Origin: Treponema sp. OMZ 838
GTDB taxonomy: Bacteria; Spirochaetota; Spirochaetia; Treponematales; Treponemataceae
DNA length: 64,000 nt
Direction of reading: 5' to 3'
Assembly: GCF_000775995.1 (NCBI RefSeq)
Contig: NZ_CP009227.1
Span: 558,001-622,000, forward strand
The position numbers were made by a program, and so were the translations under genes. The notes under the pieces are model-generated. The model made no database searches and was not told the DNA's origin. It saw only the letters and a program-made list of their open reading frames with translations. Positions 54,691 to 62,911 of the stretch are shown in pieces. Position 1 is the stretch's first letter; each line of letters opens with the position of its first letter.

Positions 54691-56091
54691 CTACAGTTTA
54701 TGCATTTTCTTAGGCTGCGTCATGTTCTCCGGCTTCAGGATTTCGTCGAGCGCTTCCTTCGATAATAAACCGCGTTCCAACACAAGGTCGTAGACGCTGC
54801 GATCATCTTTGAGGGCAGTCTTGGCAATATCGCTTGAGATTTCGTAACCGAGCACCGGATTAAGCGCCGTTACCAAACCGATACTCCGATAGGTCAGCTC
54901 CTTGCACCGCTCTACATTCGCTTCGATACCGTCAATACAGCGCAGCCGAAGCGTAGACATACCGTTGTTTAAAATCGAAATCGATTCCAAAATACTGTAA
55001 ATGATAACCGGTTCAAAAACGTTCAGCTCCAACTGCCCTGCTTCGGCTGCCATCATTACCGTTGTATCGTTTCCGATAACACGGAAACATACCTGATTCA
55101 TCACTTCGGGGATAACCGGATTGACCTTACCCGGCATAATCGATGAACCCGGCTGCATTGCCGGAAGATGTATTTCGTTCAAACCGGCGCGCGGCCCCGA
55201 GCCAAGCAGACGCAGGTCATTGCATATCTTTGAAATTTTTACCGCAAGGCGCTTCAGTTGCCCCGAATAGGAAACAAAGCAGGTAGTGTCATTTGTTGCG
55301 GCAATCAAATTCTTCGCCTTTGTAACAGGATAACCGGAAATTTCTGCGAGCCGTTTTGTTACCAAATCCGCATAGGCAGGGTCGCTGTTGATACCGGTGC
55401 CGATAGCGGTTGCCCCCATATTGATTTCGAGTAAGCCGGAAACAGCATGCCGGATATGCGGCACCTCCCCTTCCAAACTCGCCGCATACGATTCAAATTC
55501 CTGACCAAGCGTCATCGGCACCGCATCCTGCAGCTGGGTACGCCCCATCTTGATATGCCCGCCGAATTCTTTTCCTTTTTGACGGAAAGAAGCAATCAAC
55601 TTTTCAAGCTCGGTAATCAGGCTTTCCGTGTGTAAGCAGATACCGAGCTTCGCTGCCGTCGGATACGCATCGTTGGTAGACTGTGCAAGGTTGATGTGGT
55701 TATTCGGATGGCAGAATTGGTATTCGCCTTTTTTATGCCCCAGCAATTCAAGTGCACGGTTCGCAATCACCTCATTTGCGTTCATATTGGTAGACGTTCC
55801 CGCACCGCCTTGAATCATATCCGCAGGGAATTGATTATGCAGTTTACCGGCAATAATTTCTTTACAAGCACCGATAATAGCTTCTGCTGTCGGTTTTTCC
55901 AGCAAACCTAATTCATAGTTTGCCTGTGCCGCCGCCTGTTTAACCATCGCAAGGGCTTTTATAAAGCCCGGATAGGCGGAAAGATGCACGCCGGTAATAT
56001 TAAAGTTTTCCATACAACGAAGCGTTTGTACGCCGTAATACGCCTCATCGGGAACATCCCGATACCCTAAAAGATCATGTTCTTGCCGCAT
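54691..56091 (-). CDS. aspA: Aspartate ammonia-lyase
   Basis: A 466-residue aspartase/fumarase-superfamily enzyme that converts aspartate to fumarate and ammonia. The superfamily signature GSSIMPGKVNP is intact, with GGAGTSTNMNANEVIANRA, NLAQSTNDAYPTAAK and KMGRTQLQDAVPMTLGQEF. The last marks aspartase and fumarase C; MQP before GSSIMPGK and the overall match favour aspartase. AGGAGGAAACA precedes the ATG. Confidence 0.92.
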   Translation of the reverse strand: MRQEHDLLGYRDVPDEAYYGVQTLRCMENFNITGVHLSAYPGFIKALAMVKQAAAQANYELGLLEKPTAEAIIGACKEIIAGKLHNQFPADMIQGGAGTSTNMNANEVIANRALELLGHKKGEYQFCHPNNHINLAQSTNDAYPTAAKLGICLHTESLITELEKLIASFRQKGKEFGGHIKMGRTQLQDAVPMTLGQEFESYAASLEGEVPHIRHAVSGLLEINMGATAIGTGINSDPAYADLVTKRLAEISGYPVTKAKNLIAATNDTTCFVSYSGQLKRLAVKISKICNDLRLLGSGPRAGLNEIHLPAMQPGSSIMPGKVNPVIPEVMNQVCFRVIGNDTTVMMAAEAGQLELNVFEPVIIYSILESISILNNGMSTLRLRCIDGIEANVERCKELTYRSIGLVTALNPVLGYEISSDIAKTALKDDRSVYDLVLERGLLSKEALDEILKPENMTQPKKMHKL

Positions 56092-56126
56092 TGTTTCCTC
56101 CTAATCTTTTTGGCAGTTGAATTTTC

Positions 56127-56540
56127 TTATTTTTGTTGCAGCTCGTGGAGTGAATCGAAAGGATAGACACCGCTTACGGTTGTTTCGATTCGATTACCGG
56201 CGGATGATCCGAATATAACCGGAGCATCCGGCTGCATAAACTCGGAAATAACCTGCCGGCAAGCACCGCACGGCCCGACCGGATAATCCGCATCGGGGGT
56301 TGCGATTGCAATAGCCGTAAAGTTTCTTTTGCCCATTGCAACGGCACGGAAAATAGCAGTGCGTTCGGCGCAGTTGGTCAATCCGTAAGAACGGTTTTCA
56401 ACATTCACGCCGGTAACAACACTCCCGTCATCAAGCAGTAATGCAGCGCCTACTCTAAAATGAGAATAAGGGGCGTATGCATTTTCCGCTGCCTTCATAG
56501 CTTGTTCAAAGAGATGGTCATACTTACTTGAATCTTTCAT
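56127..56540 (-). CDS. cdd: Cytidine deaminase
   Basis: A 137-residue zinc enzyme converting cytidine to uridine. Motifs are NVENRSYGLTNCAERTAIF (zinc Cys and catalytic Glu) and GPCGACRQVISEF (two zinc Cys). An extended -10 box TGGTATAAT ends 6 bases before the ATG and there is no ribosome-binding site. Confidence 0.96.
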   Translation of the reverse strand: MKDSSKYDHLFEQAMKAAENAYAPYSHFRVGAALLLDDGSVVTGVNVENRSYGLTNCAERTAIFRAVAMGKRNFTAIAIATPDADYPVGPCGACRQVISEFMQPDAPVIFGSSAGNRIETTVSGVYPFDSLHELQQK

Positions 56541-56546
56541 ACTACT

Positions 56547-56555
56547 ATTATACCA
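56547..56555 (-). promoter_or_regulatory. Extended -10 promoter of cdd (leaderless)
   Basis: On the minus strand TGGTATAAT is followed by AGTAGT and the ATG, so transcription should start at the A of the ATG or very near it. Confidence 0.65.
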
Positions 56556-56563
56556 TATAGACT

Positions 56564-57681
56564 ATGAAAATTACAGCTTTCGATAATCGTTTTATTATTT
56601 TTCCTATTCTTTTTTATTCATATATATCTTTGCAGCAGCGGTACCGCTCGGATCGGATCTTTATCTAAAGCCTGTGTGGGTACGCACCATAACACCGGAT
56701 AGTGCGCAAGCCGAGTTGGAAGGCATGGGGAGTGAAACCGAAAATACAGTCTCGCAGGCGGCGCCGGAACAATTTGCCGGTAAAACACCGAAAGTATTTT
56801 TGACGGAAAGCCGCTTCGGTTACTTTACTGCCGACGGTGAATTACTCCGCTCATCTCCCGTAACCCAGCGCATTTCAGCTTCTTCCGCAGCGTGGACGGA
56901 ATACGGAAGCGATGCCGCTAAAACACCGATTTATCGCCCCGACGGTTCGCTGATAACCGTCATCGAAGAGCAAGGATTTGTATACATCGACGAAGACCGT
57001 TTCTACTTATTTGAGCCGGGAGGAAGCGCCGTTAAGCAATACGGTGCCGACGGGAAACCGCGCTGGCGTTATCTGCACACCGCGCCGATTACCGCCTTTC
57101 ATAGCACAAAAAGCGGAGCTATTATCGGATTCTCTGATGGAAAACTTGTCGTTCTTGATTCCGAAGGTAATGTACGGTCGGACTTTTATCCGGGCGGCAG
57201 TGACTATCAGGTTATACTGGGAGCAGCAATCTCCACCGACGGAAAACTTGCCGCCTGTGTGTGCGGCATTAACAGTCAACGCGCATTGCTTATACGGATA
57301 GACGGTAATAAATATAAAATCATACATCACCGGAAATTGGAAGGAAATCTTCACAGGCAGGTCTTTGTTGATTTCGATATAAAAGGCGATAACGCCGTGT
57401 TTGAATGTGCCGAAGGTATCGGCTTTATCGACTGCGATCGGTTGATATCGGGTATTATGCCGCAGCGCGGTATGGTCATTTCCGGCGGTCAAAATCCGTA
57501 TAAGAATATGATGGCGATTATCAGCAGACAAGAACAAAGCTCAACATTGTCGTTTATCGAAGCGCCTTTTTATGTCGTTGGACACACCTCCTTTCCTTCA
57601 AAAAATACGTTCCTTGTACAAGAACGGGAAACGATATTCCTTGCAACCGACACGAAGTTAGCCCGTATCGATATAAAATAA
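56564..57681 (+). pseudogene. Exported beta-propeller-like protein, signal peptide out of frame by one base
   Basis: The main frame (GTG 56674 to 57681, 335 residues) has no good start, but its upstream codons read FLFIYIFAAAVPLGSDLYLKP, a signal-peptide end. ATG 56564 opens MKITAFDNRFIIFPILF in another frame and joins it if the T6 run at 56610-56615 has seven Ts. The whole product would be about 372 residues. Repeats such as YFTADGELLRS, VYIDEDRFYLF and IIGFSDGKLVVLDSEGNVRSDF suggest a WD40/PQQ-like propeller. It precedes a degenerate LytM protein and may work with it. Confidence 0.55.
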
Positions 57682-57702
57682 AGTGAAAAATAGGATACTG
57701 AT

Positions 57703-58566
57703 ATGAAACGATTTTTCTTTTGCCTCTTAGCCGCAACGGTATTTTTTGCGGAATTATTCGCATTGGAATGGCCTGCCGATACACAAAATTTCTTACGGCT
57801 TTTCGGGCAACGCATCGGTGAAAATACTTTTGAACAAGGTTTGACCTTTGAAGATGCGGCGACGGTACGCGCTGCGGATGACGGAATTCTCTTAATTGTC
57901 ATAGATAAAAAATACGGCTCCGGAGCTTTCCCTTCTACACTTGGAAATGCATTGATATTTTTACACGATGACGGACTCCAAACGGTTTATGGAAACCTTG
58001 ACGATACCACGGTATTCCGTAACAGGGTAACCGCTGAATCAACAGCTGTTATCGGGAAAACCGGAAACAGCGGATGGGGAAATCCTAATGAGCTGATCTT
58101 TCAAGTCAGCGATAATCAAAAAAAAGTATATATCAATCCGTTATTACTACTTCCGTCAGTCAACGATAAAATAGCGCCGCAGATACAAGACATCATTTTG
58201 ATAAATGAGCAAAATACCGTATTTCAAATGAGCGGGCAAAAAAATGTGCGGCAGGGAAGCTATGAACTATACGCGGATATTTCCGATACGGCTGTACCGG
58301 GCGGGCGGAGTTTTAATCCTTTCCGTATTACGATTTTTGTAAACGGCACTAATATTCGAACACTGCCCTTTGAAACGATTACCCAAAAAGACGGTGAATC
58401 ATATCTGGGGAATACCGCCTTTACCGATACGCTGCTATACCGGCGAAAGAATGGACTCTATTTAGGCAAGATTATCTTAAACCGCGGAAAATCCGATATA
58501 TTAATTACAGCCCGGGATATTACTGGCAATGAAAAATCGGAACGGTTTACCATCCAAGTAGACTAG
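57703..58566 (+). CDS. LytM/M23-like protein lacking the metal ligands
   Basis: A 287-residue exported protein with a signal peptide (FFFCLLAATVFFAELFA) and an M23 peptidase fold (about 25-150). The usual zinc motifs are changed: the HxxxD region reads GENTFEQGLTFED, the YxHL region VYGNLD, and the HxH region NELIFQV. All catalytic His are gone. Such dead LytM proteins (EnvC and NlpD type) activate amidases instead of cutting peptidoglycan. A beta-rich C-terminus (about 160-287) follows. Confidence 0.8.
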   Translation: MKRFFFCLLAATVFFAELFALEWPADTQNFLRLFGQRIGENTFEQGLTFEDAATVRAADDGILLIVIDKKYGSGAFPSTLGNALIFLHDDGLQTVYGNLDDTTVFRNRVTAESTAVIGKTGNSGWGNPNELIFQVSDNQKKVYINPLLLLPSVNDKIAPQIQDIILINEQNTVFQMSGQKNVRQGSYELYADISDTAVPGGRSFNPFRITIFVNGTNIRTLPFETITQKDGESYLGNTAFTDTLLYRRKNGLYLGKIILNRGKSDILITARDITGNEKSERFTIQVD

Positions 58567-58573
58567 CGGATCA

Positions 58574-58715
58574 GGATAAACACATCAGATTGTATTTTAA
58601 AACCCCGCAGAATAAAGGAAACCGTTCAAGCAGAGTTTCGCCGCTTTGCGGCTCAAATGCTTACCCGGTTTCCATTATTCTGCGATCTTTATCTAGCAGC
58701 CTGATGTGTTTATCC
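58574..58715 (-). repeat. Family A repeat copy 6
   Basis: Outer arms GGATAAACACATCAGA and TGATGTGTTTATCC. Middle arms CCGCAGAATAAAGGAAACC and GGTTTCCATTATTCTGCG. The core is in reverse orientation. Confidence 0.85.
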
Positions 58716-58811
58716 TTCTCATGAAAAAATGCGCAAAATTTAAAAAATTTTGCGCAAAAGAAAAGGTAAGCGCTTGCAATATTTTCGGTGTGGTTACCTT
58801 TTCCTTGGAAG

Positions 58812-58848
58812 AACTGTGCAAAATTTTAGGCAAAATTTTGCACAGTTT
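58812..58848. repeat. AACTGTGCAAAATTTT hairpin
   Basis: AACTGTGCAAAATTTT-aggc-AAAATTTTGCACAGTT, a perfect 16-base stem. A second, TGCGCAAAATT-taaaa-AATTTTGCGCA, lies at 58730-58756. Confidence 0.8.
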
Positions 58849-58865
58849 ATTTTAGAAGAAGGCCT

Positions 58866-59000
58866 ATCTCATCAGAGAATATAGATAAGGATCGCAGAAG
58901 AATGGAGGTTAGACGACCATTTGAACCGCGAAGAGGTTCAACTCTGGTTGGACAGCCTCCATTATTCTGCGGGGATATTCTCGCAACTGTCTGATGAGAT
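58866..59000 (+). repeat. Family A repeat copy 7
   Basis: Outer arms ATCTCATCAGA and TCTGATGAGAT. Middle arms CGCAGAAGAATGGAGG and CCTCCATTATTCTGCG. Core CCATTTGAACCGCG..GGTTCAACTCTGGTTGG. It ends 9 bases before the ribosome-binding site of eda, and an open reading frame crosses it. Confidence 0.85.
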
Positions 59001-59019
59001 TGACCGAGCGGAGGAAATA

Positions 59020-59673
59020 GTGAAAAAATACGAACTGATACAAGCGTTGATTGAGGCGGGGGCGGTTTCCGTTATTCGGGCGGAAAATAAAGCGCAGGGG
59101 CTTAAAATCGTGGAGGCGGTGCGTGCAGGAGGAATCACGGCAATCGAAATTACCATGACCGTACCGCACGCCGACGAAATTATCCGTGAGCTAAGCGAAG
59201 TATTCGGTGCGGATGTATTACTGGGAGCGGGTACGGTACTCGATGCGGAAACAGCACGTGCCTGTATCCTTGCCGGTGCACAATATATCGTCGGGCCGTC
59301 TTTTGACGAAGGCTGCGCCCGTCTCTGCAATCGGTATGCGGTGCCGTACATTCCCGGTGTGATGACTCCGCAGGAAGCGGTGCGAGCGCTTGAATTCGGT
59401 GCTGATATCCTCAAGCTGTTCCCGGCAGAGCTTTTCGGGCCGAAAATCATCAGCGCCTTTAAGGGACCGCTTCCGCAGGGAACCTATATGCCGACCGGCG
59501 GTATCACTGCCGAAAATGCAGCCGAGTGGATTAAAGCCGGAGCTGCAGTACTCGGTATCGGAGGAGCACTAACAAAGGGGGCAAAAACCGGTGATTTTGA
59601 ATCGATTACCCGTACAGCCCGTCAATTAAAAGAAGCGGTTGCCGCAGCGCGCGGTATCCAGATCCAGTTATAA
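59020..59673 (+). CDS. eda: KDPG/KHG aldolase
   Basis: A 217-residue aldolase that splits 2-keto-3-deoxy-6-phosphogluconate into pyruvate and glyceraldehyde 3-phosphate. The Schiff-base Lys is in DILKLFPAELFG (about 132), the catalytic Glu in AIEITMTVPHA, and the phosphate site in MPTGGIT. The GTG at 59020 with GCGGAGG 5 bases upstream is chosen. A longer frame from 58921 would add 33 residues encoded by a repeat. Confidence 0.92.
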   Translation: MKKYELIQALIEAGAVSVIRAENKAQGLKIVEAVRAGGITAIEITMTVPHADEIIRELSEVFGADVLLGAGTVLDAETARACILAGAQYIVGPSFDEGCARLCNRYAVPYIPGVMTPQEAVRALEFGADILKLFPAELFGPKIISAFKGPLPQGTYMPTGGITAENAAEWIKAGAAVLGIGGALTKGAKTGDFESITRTARQLKEAVAAARGIQIQL

Positions 59674-59681
59674 TAATTATT

Positions 59682-61268
59682 ATGAATCAATATTCAAAAA
59701 CAGGTACATTGCTTAAAAGCAGACAAGAAAATAAGTGGCTTTTGGTATTTGAAAGCCTATTAACGGGCCTATTGACGGGACTGGTTATTACGGGTTTCAG
59801 GCTGTCGATCTCTTATATTAAAAATATCCGTGTTGCACTATACGGGGTCATACAGTCAACAGGTGCGCTTGGCGTTGTTCTTGCGCTGGTTAGTTTGGCG
59901 CTGATAGGCTTATTTGCCGGTTTTATTATCACAAAGTGGCCGATGATTAAAGGCGGCGGAGTTGCACAGATAGAAGGCGTGTTTATGCAAAAATTGCAGT
60001 TTTCGCCGCTGTGTGAACTCCCGCTCAAGTTTATCGGAGGTGTATTGAGTATCGGCTTGGGGCTTTCGATGGGGCGCGAGGGGCCTTCCGTGCAGCTTGG
60101 TGCCTATGTCGGAGATGCCGTTGAGCGGCTGGGGAAACGATCGTTTACCGAACGAGTATGCCTTATCACTGCGGGTGCCGCCGCCGGACTTTCGGCAACC
60201 TTTAATGCCCCTTTTGCCGCAATTGTTTTTGCTCTGGAAGATATTCATCATCATTTAACGCCGTTACTCTTAGCTTGCGTTATGGCAGGGTCTTTTGCCG
60301 GCGATTTTGCCGGAAGTATCTTTTTAGGTTCCGGCCCGATTTTTCGATTCTTTACAACCGTAGAATTCCCGCTTTCGCAATTTACATGGCTGATAGGACT
60401 CGGGATGTTTGTAACGCTTGTCGGGCACGGATTCAAACAGTCAATCTATTTTTTTCAGCGATGCTATAAAACGTTTCATATTCCGCCGATTCTGCGGCCG
60501 ATGATTCCGTTCTTGCTATCCCTGCCGATAGGTTTGTGGCACAGTTATGCATCCGGCGGTGGAGACGGGCTGATAAAAGCACTGACTGAACAGCAGTCCT
60601 TTCCGCTTACAATGCTGCTGATGTTCTTAATCGTCAAATTGCTTTTTACCGGTATTTCCGCAGGATCAGGGGCAATCGGAGGAATCTTTGTACCGCTTCT
60701 TGCCTGTGGCGCAGTGAGCGGTGCGTTGTACGCAACCGTGCTTGTGCATTTCGGCCTATTGGCGCAGGAACACGTAACTACCATGATTCTTTTCGGTATG
60801 GCTGCCTGTTTTACCACCGTTATTAAAGCACCGCTTACCGCCTGCGTTATTGTGTTTGAAACAAGCGGGGCGTTCCATCAGCTGAGCGGTTTGGTACTCA
60901 CTTGTTTTACCGCTTATCTGACGGCAAGTTTTATCGGTTCGCAGGCGCATGACCATATCTTATTAGCGCAAATATTTGAAGCCGAACAAGGTAACACGCA
61001 TTCTTTGAGCGGTAAACACGGAACATATCGCCCGCAGCTTTATGAATTACCTATCGGGCTCCAATCGATTGTGGCTTTAAAGAAAATCAGAGAAACGGAC
61101 TGGCCTCAAAAATGCCGTATTGTCGGCGTTATACACGGTGAAGAGGAAACCATTCCCGACGGAAATACCGTATTGTACCCCGGAGATAAACTGGTTGTCC
61201 TCGTTGAAGATGATACCGGTTTTCTTCTAGAACAACTTACCGGTTTAACCGGTGAACAGGTTCACTAA
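59682..61268 (+). CDS. CLC-family chloride/proton transporter with TrkA-C domain
   Basis: A 528-residue membrane protein. CLC motifs are present in order: GGGVAQIEG (GSGIP position), GREGPSVQLG with the gating Glu, and GAIGGIFVPLLACG. About ten hydrophobic stretches span residues 20-430. A C-terminal TrkA-C (RCK) domain (about 445-525, RIVGVIHGEEETIPDGNTVLYPGDKLVVLV) may sense a ligand. The gating Glu suggests proton-coupled exchange. It starts 8 bases after the eda stop, without a strong ribosome-binding site. Confidence 0.93.
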   Translation: MNQYSKTGTLLKSRQENKWLLVFESLLTGLLTGLVITGFRLSISYIKNIRVALYGVIQSTGALGVVLALVSLALIGLFAGFIITKWPMIKGGGVAQIEGVFMQKLQFSPLCELPLKFIGGVLSIGLGLSMGREGPSVQLGAYVGDAVERLGKRSFTERVCLITAGAAAGLSATFNAPFAAIVFALEDIHHHLTPLLLACVMAGSFAGDFAGSIFLGSGPIFRFFTTVEFPLSQFTWLIGLGMFVTLVGHGFKQSIYFFQRCYKTFHIPPILRPMIPFLLSLPIGLWHSYASGGGDGLIKALTEQQSFPLTMLLMFLIVKLLFTGISAGSGAIGGIFVPLLACGAVSGALYATVLVHFGLLAQEHVTTMILFGMAACFTTVIKAPLTACVIVFETSGAFHQLSGLVLTCFTAYLTASFIGSQAHDHILLAQIFEAEQGNTHSLSGKHGTYRPQLYELPIGLQSIVALKKIRETDWPQKCRIVGVIHGEEETIPDGNTVLYPGDKLVVLVEDDTGFLLEQLTGLTGEQVH

Positions 61269-61298
61269 ATAATTTTTAGGTAATCTTACAATTTTTTC

Positions 61299-61327
61299 TT
61301 GCTATTTACCATATTCGCAGTTATACT
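61299..61327 (+). promoter_or_regulatory. Promoter of the first NCS2 permease
   Basis: TTGCTA (61299-61304), a 17-base spacer and TATACT (61322-61327). Confidence 0.6.
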
Positions 61328-61371
61328 GATAGAATGAGTAAACATTCGCATCTCTATCAGTATATACTCAT
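61323..61371 (+). promoter_or_regulatory. Inverted repeats over the start of the first NCS2 transcript
   Basis: ATACTGATAGA (61323-61333) and TCTATCAGTAT (61353-61363) form an 11-base inverted repeat whose left arm covers the -10 box, so it may be an operator. ATGAGTA (61334-61340) can pair with TACTCAT (61365-61371) within the predicted leader. Confidence 0.5.
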
Positions 61372-61418
61372 AGAGTAAAAATACGCGGGTGATATGTATT
61401 ATAGTTAAGGAGGAGATT

Positions 61419-62777
61419 ATGAGTATTTCAAAAGAAAATATTTATAAGCTCGAAGGCCGTGTTCCGTTAAAGACGGCAATCCCTCTCGGTATGCAGCATG
61501 TTTTGGCTATGTATGCCGGAAACCTTGCCCCGATTCTCGTTATATCGGGTGTTCTTAATATCCCGGCGGATATTAAAGTTTCGCTGCTGCAAAGCGCTAT
61601 GTTTGTTGCCGGCGCCGTTACGTTTGTACAGTTGCGACCTATCTGGAAAATCGGTTCGGGACTCCCCACCGTTATGGGAACCAGTTCAGGATTTATCCCC
61701 GTTGCTATCGGAGTAGGACTGCAATATGCCGCAATGGGAGACTGGTCAAACGGATATGCTGCTATTCTTGGGGCATCCCTTATCGGCGGTTTAATGGAGT
61801 TTATGCTCGGGTTTATCGTTAAACCGCTCCGCAAGTTCTTACCGCACGTTGTTACCGGAACCGTTGTTACCACTTTGGGAATTTCGCTTATCCCCGTCGG
61901 TATTAAATTTGTCGGCGGTGGAGTCGGTCTTGAAAAAACACCCGGATTCGGCTCGATAAAGAATCTGTTAGTTGCACTTTTCGTCTTTTTAACAATTATC
62001 TTTATCCGGCAAATGTTTACCGGTTTCTTGAGCATCTCTTCCATTCTAATCGGGCTTATTGCAGGTTACGTTGTTGCAATCTTTGCCGGTATGGTCGATT
62101 TTACACCGGTAAGAAATGCCGCATGGATTTCCGCTCCGCTCCCGTTCTTTGCAGTAGGGCACCTGAACCTCACCTTCTATTGGGATGCTATTGTCCCATT
62201 CCTGCTCGTCTATCTTGCGACAACTGTAGAGACAATCGGTGATAACACCGGTATCGCAGTCGGCGGTCTCGGACGTGACATAACAGACAAAGAATTGCAG
62301 GGGGCGGTTCATGCGGACGGTTTCGGCAGTATGTTTGCGGCAATCTTCGGCGTTATGCCGAACACCTCATTCAGCCAGAACGTCGGGCTTATCGGTATGA
62401 CAAAGGTTGTCAACCGCTTTACAATCGGAATCGGCGCAGGCTTCTTGGTATTGTGCGGATTCTTCCCCAAACTTGGAGCAATCGTTTCGACTATCCCGAA
62501 CCCGGTATTGGGCGGCGGTGTATTGCTGATGTTCAGTATGATCACAATGAGCGGTTTAAACCTGATTTACCAAAACGGAAAGATTACGGAACGTGATATT
62601 GTCATTATCGCAGCATCGCTCGGTGTTGCTTTCGGTTTAAGCAACGTACAGGAAGTCATGCAGCATATGCCGATGTGGTTCCAGAACATCTTTAAACAGG
62701 CCATCGTCGGCGCCTTTGTTACCGCACTTATTTTGAACCTCCTGCTGCCGAAGTCAAAAAAAGATGAGACAACATGA
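61419..62777 (+). CDS. NCS2-family nucleobase permease
   Basis: A 452-residue transporter of the uracil/xanthine permease family with about 12-14 membrane segments. Family landmarks are GMQHVLAMYAGNLAPILV, LPTVMGTSSGF, FLLVYLATTVETIGDNTGIA and NTSFSQNVGLIGMT, which include the substrate Glu and the Q/N motif. The NVGLI form is common in xanthine and uric acid carriers. AAGGAGGAGATT gives the ATG at 61419. A close paralogue lies directly downstream. Confidence 0.93.
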   Translation: MSISKENIYKLEGRVPLKTAIPLGMQHVLAMYAGNLAPILVISGVLNIPADIKVSLLQSAMFVAGAVTFVQLRPIWKIGSGLPTVMGTSSGFIPVAIGVGLQYAAMGDWSNGYAAILGASLIGGLMEFMLGFIVKPLRKFLPHVVTGTVVTTLGISLIPVGIKFVGGGVGLEKTPGFGSIKNLLVALFVFLTIIFIRQMFTGFLSISSILIGLIAGYVVAIFAGMVDFTPVRNAAWISAPLPFFAVGHLNLTFYWDAIVPFLLVYLATTVETIGDNTGIAVGGLGRDITDKELQGAVHADGFGSMFAAIFGVMPNTSFSQNVGLIGMTKVVNRFTIGIGAGFLVLCGFFPKLGAIVSTIPNPVLGGGVLLMFSMITMSGLNLIYQNGKITERDIVIIAASLGVAFGLSNVQEVMQHMPMWFQNIFKQAIVGAFVTALILNLLLPKSKKDETT

Positions 62778-62806
62778 TGAGGAGCGCTAAGCTAAGGTTT
62801 AATACA

Positions 62807-62888
62807 CCGATACCCCATATCGGATAGCACACATACAGTGCAAAAGATTGAATCTATACCCCGAGGCTTCCTTTGCATCGGGGGTATA
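62807..62888 (+). promoter_or_regulatory. Leader with alternative hairpins before the second NCS2 permease
   Basis: CCGATA-cccca-TATCGG (62807-62823) and TATACCCCGA..TCGGGGGTATA (62855-62888) are hairpins. ATACCCC (62810-62816) of the first can also pair with GGGGTAT (62881-62887) of the second, so two folds exclude each other. GGAGG follows 17 bases later. Confidence 0.45.
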
Positions 62889-62911
62889 AAAAGTAGTTCT
62901 AGGAGGAAACG

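Larger units (their letters stand above)
58567..59019. repeat. Repeat-filled spacer before eda
   Basis: No gene is seen. It has two family A repeats (58574-58715 and 58866-59000) and two GCAAAATTTT hairpins (58730-58756 and 58812-58848). Confidence 0.8.

Noticed and set aside
58921-59019. N-terminal extension of the KDPG aldolase
   Set aside because: It is encoded by a family A repeat, and a proper start with ribosome-binding site exists at 59020.
61323-61371. H-type pseudoknot upstream of the first NCS2 permease
   Set aside because: The two helices are topologically interlaced, but the single-base connection would have to span an 11-base-pair helix, and the left arm overlaps the -10 box and is mostly not transcribed.
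61269-61418. Purine riboswitch upstream of the first NCS2 permease
   Set aside because: The conserved loop sequences of the purine aptamer are absent.
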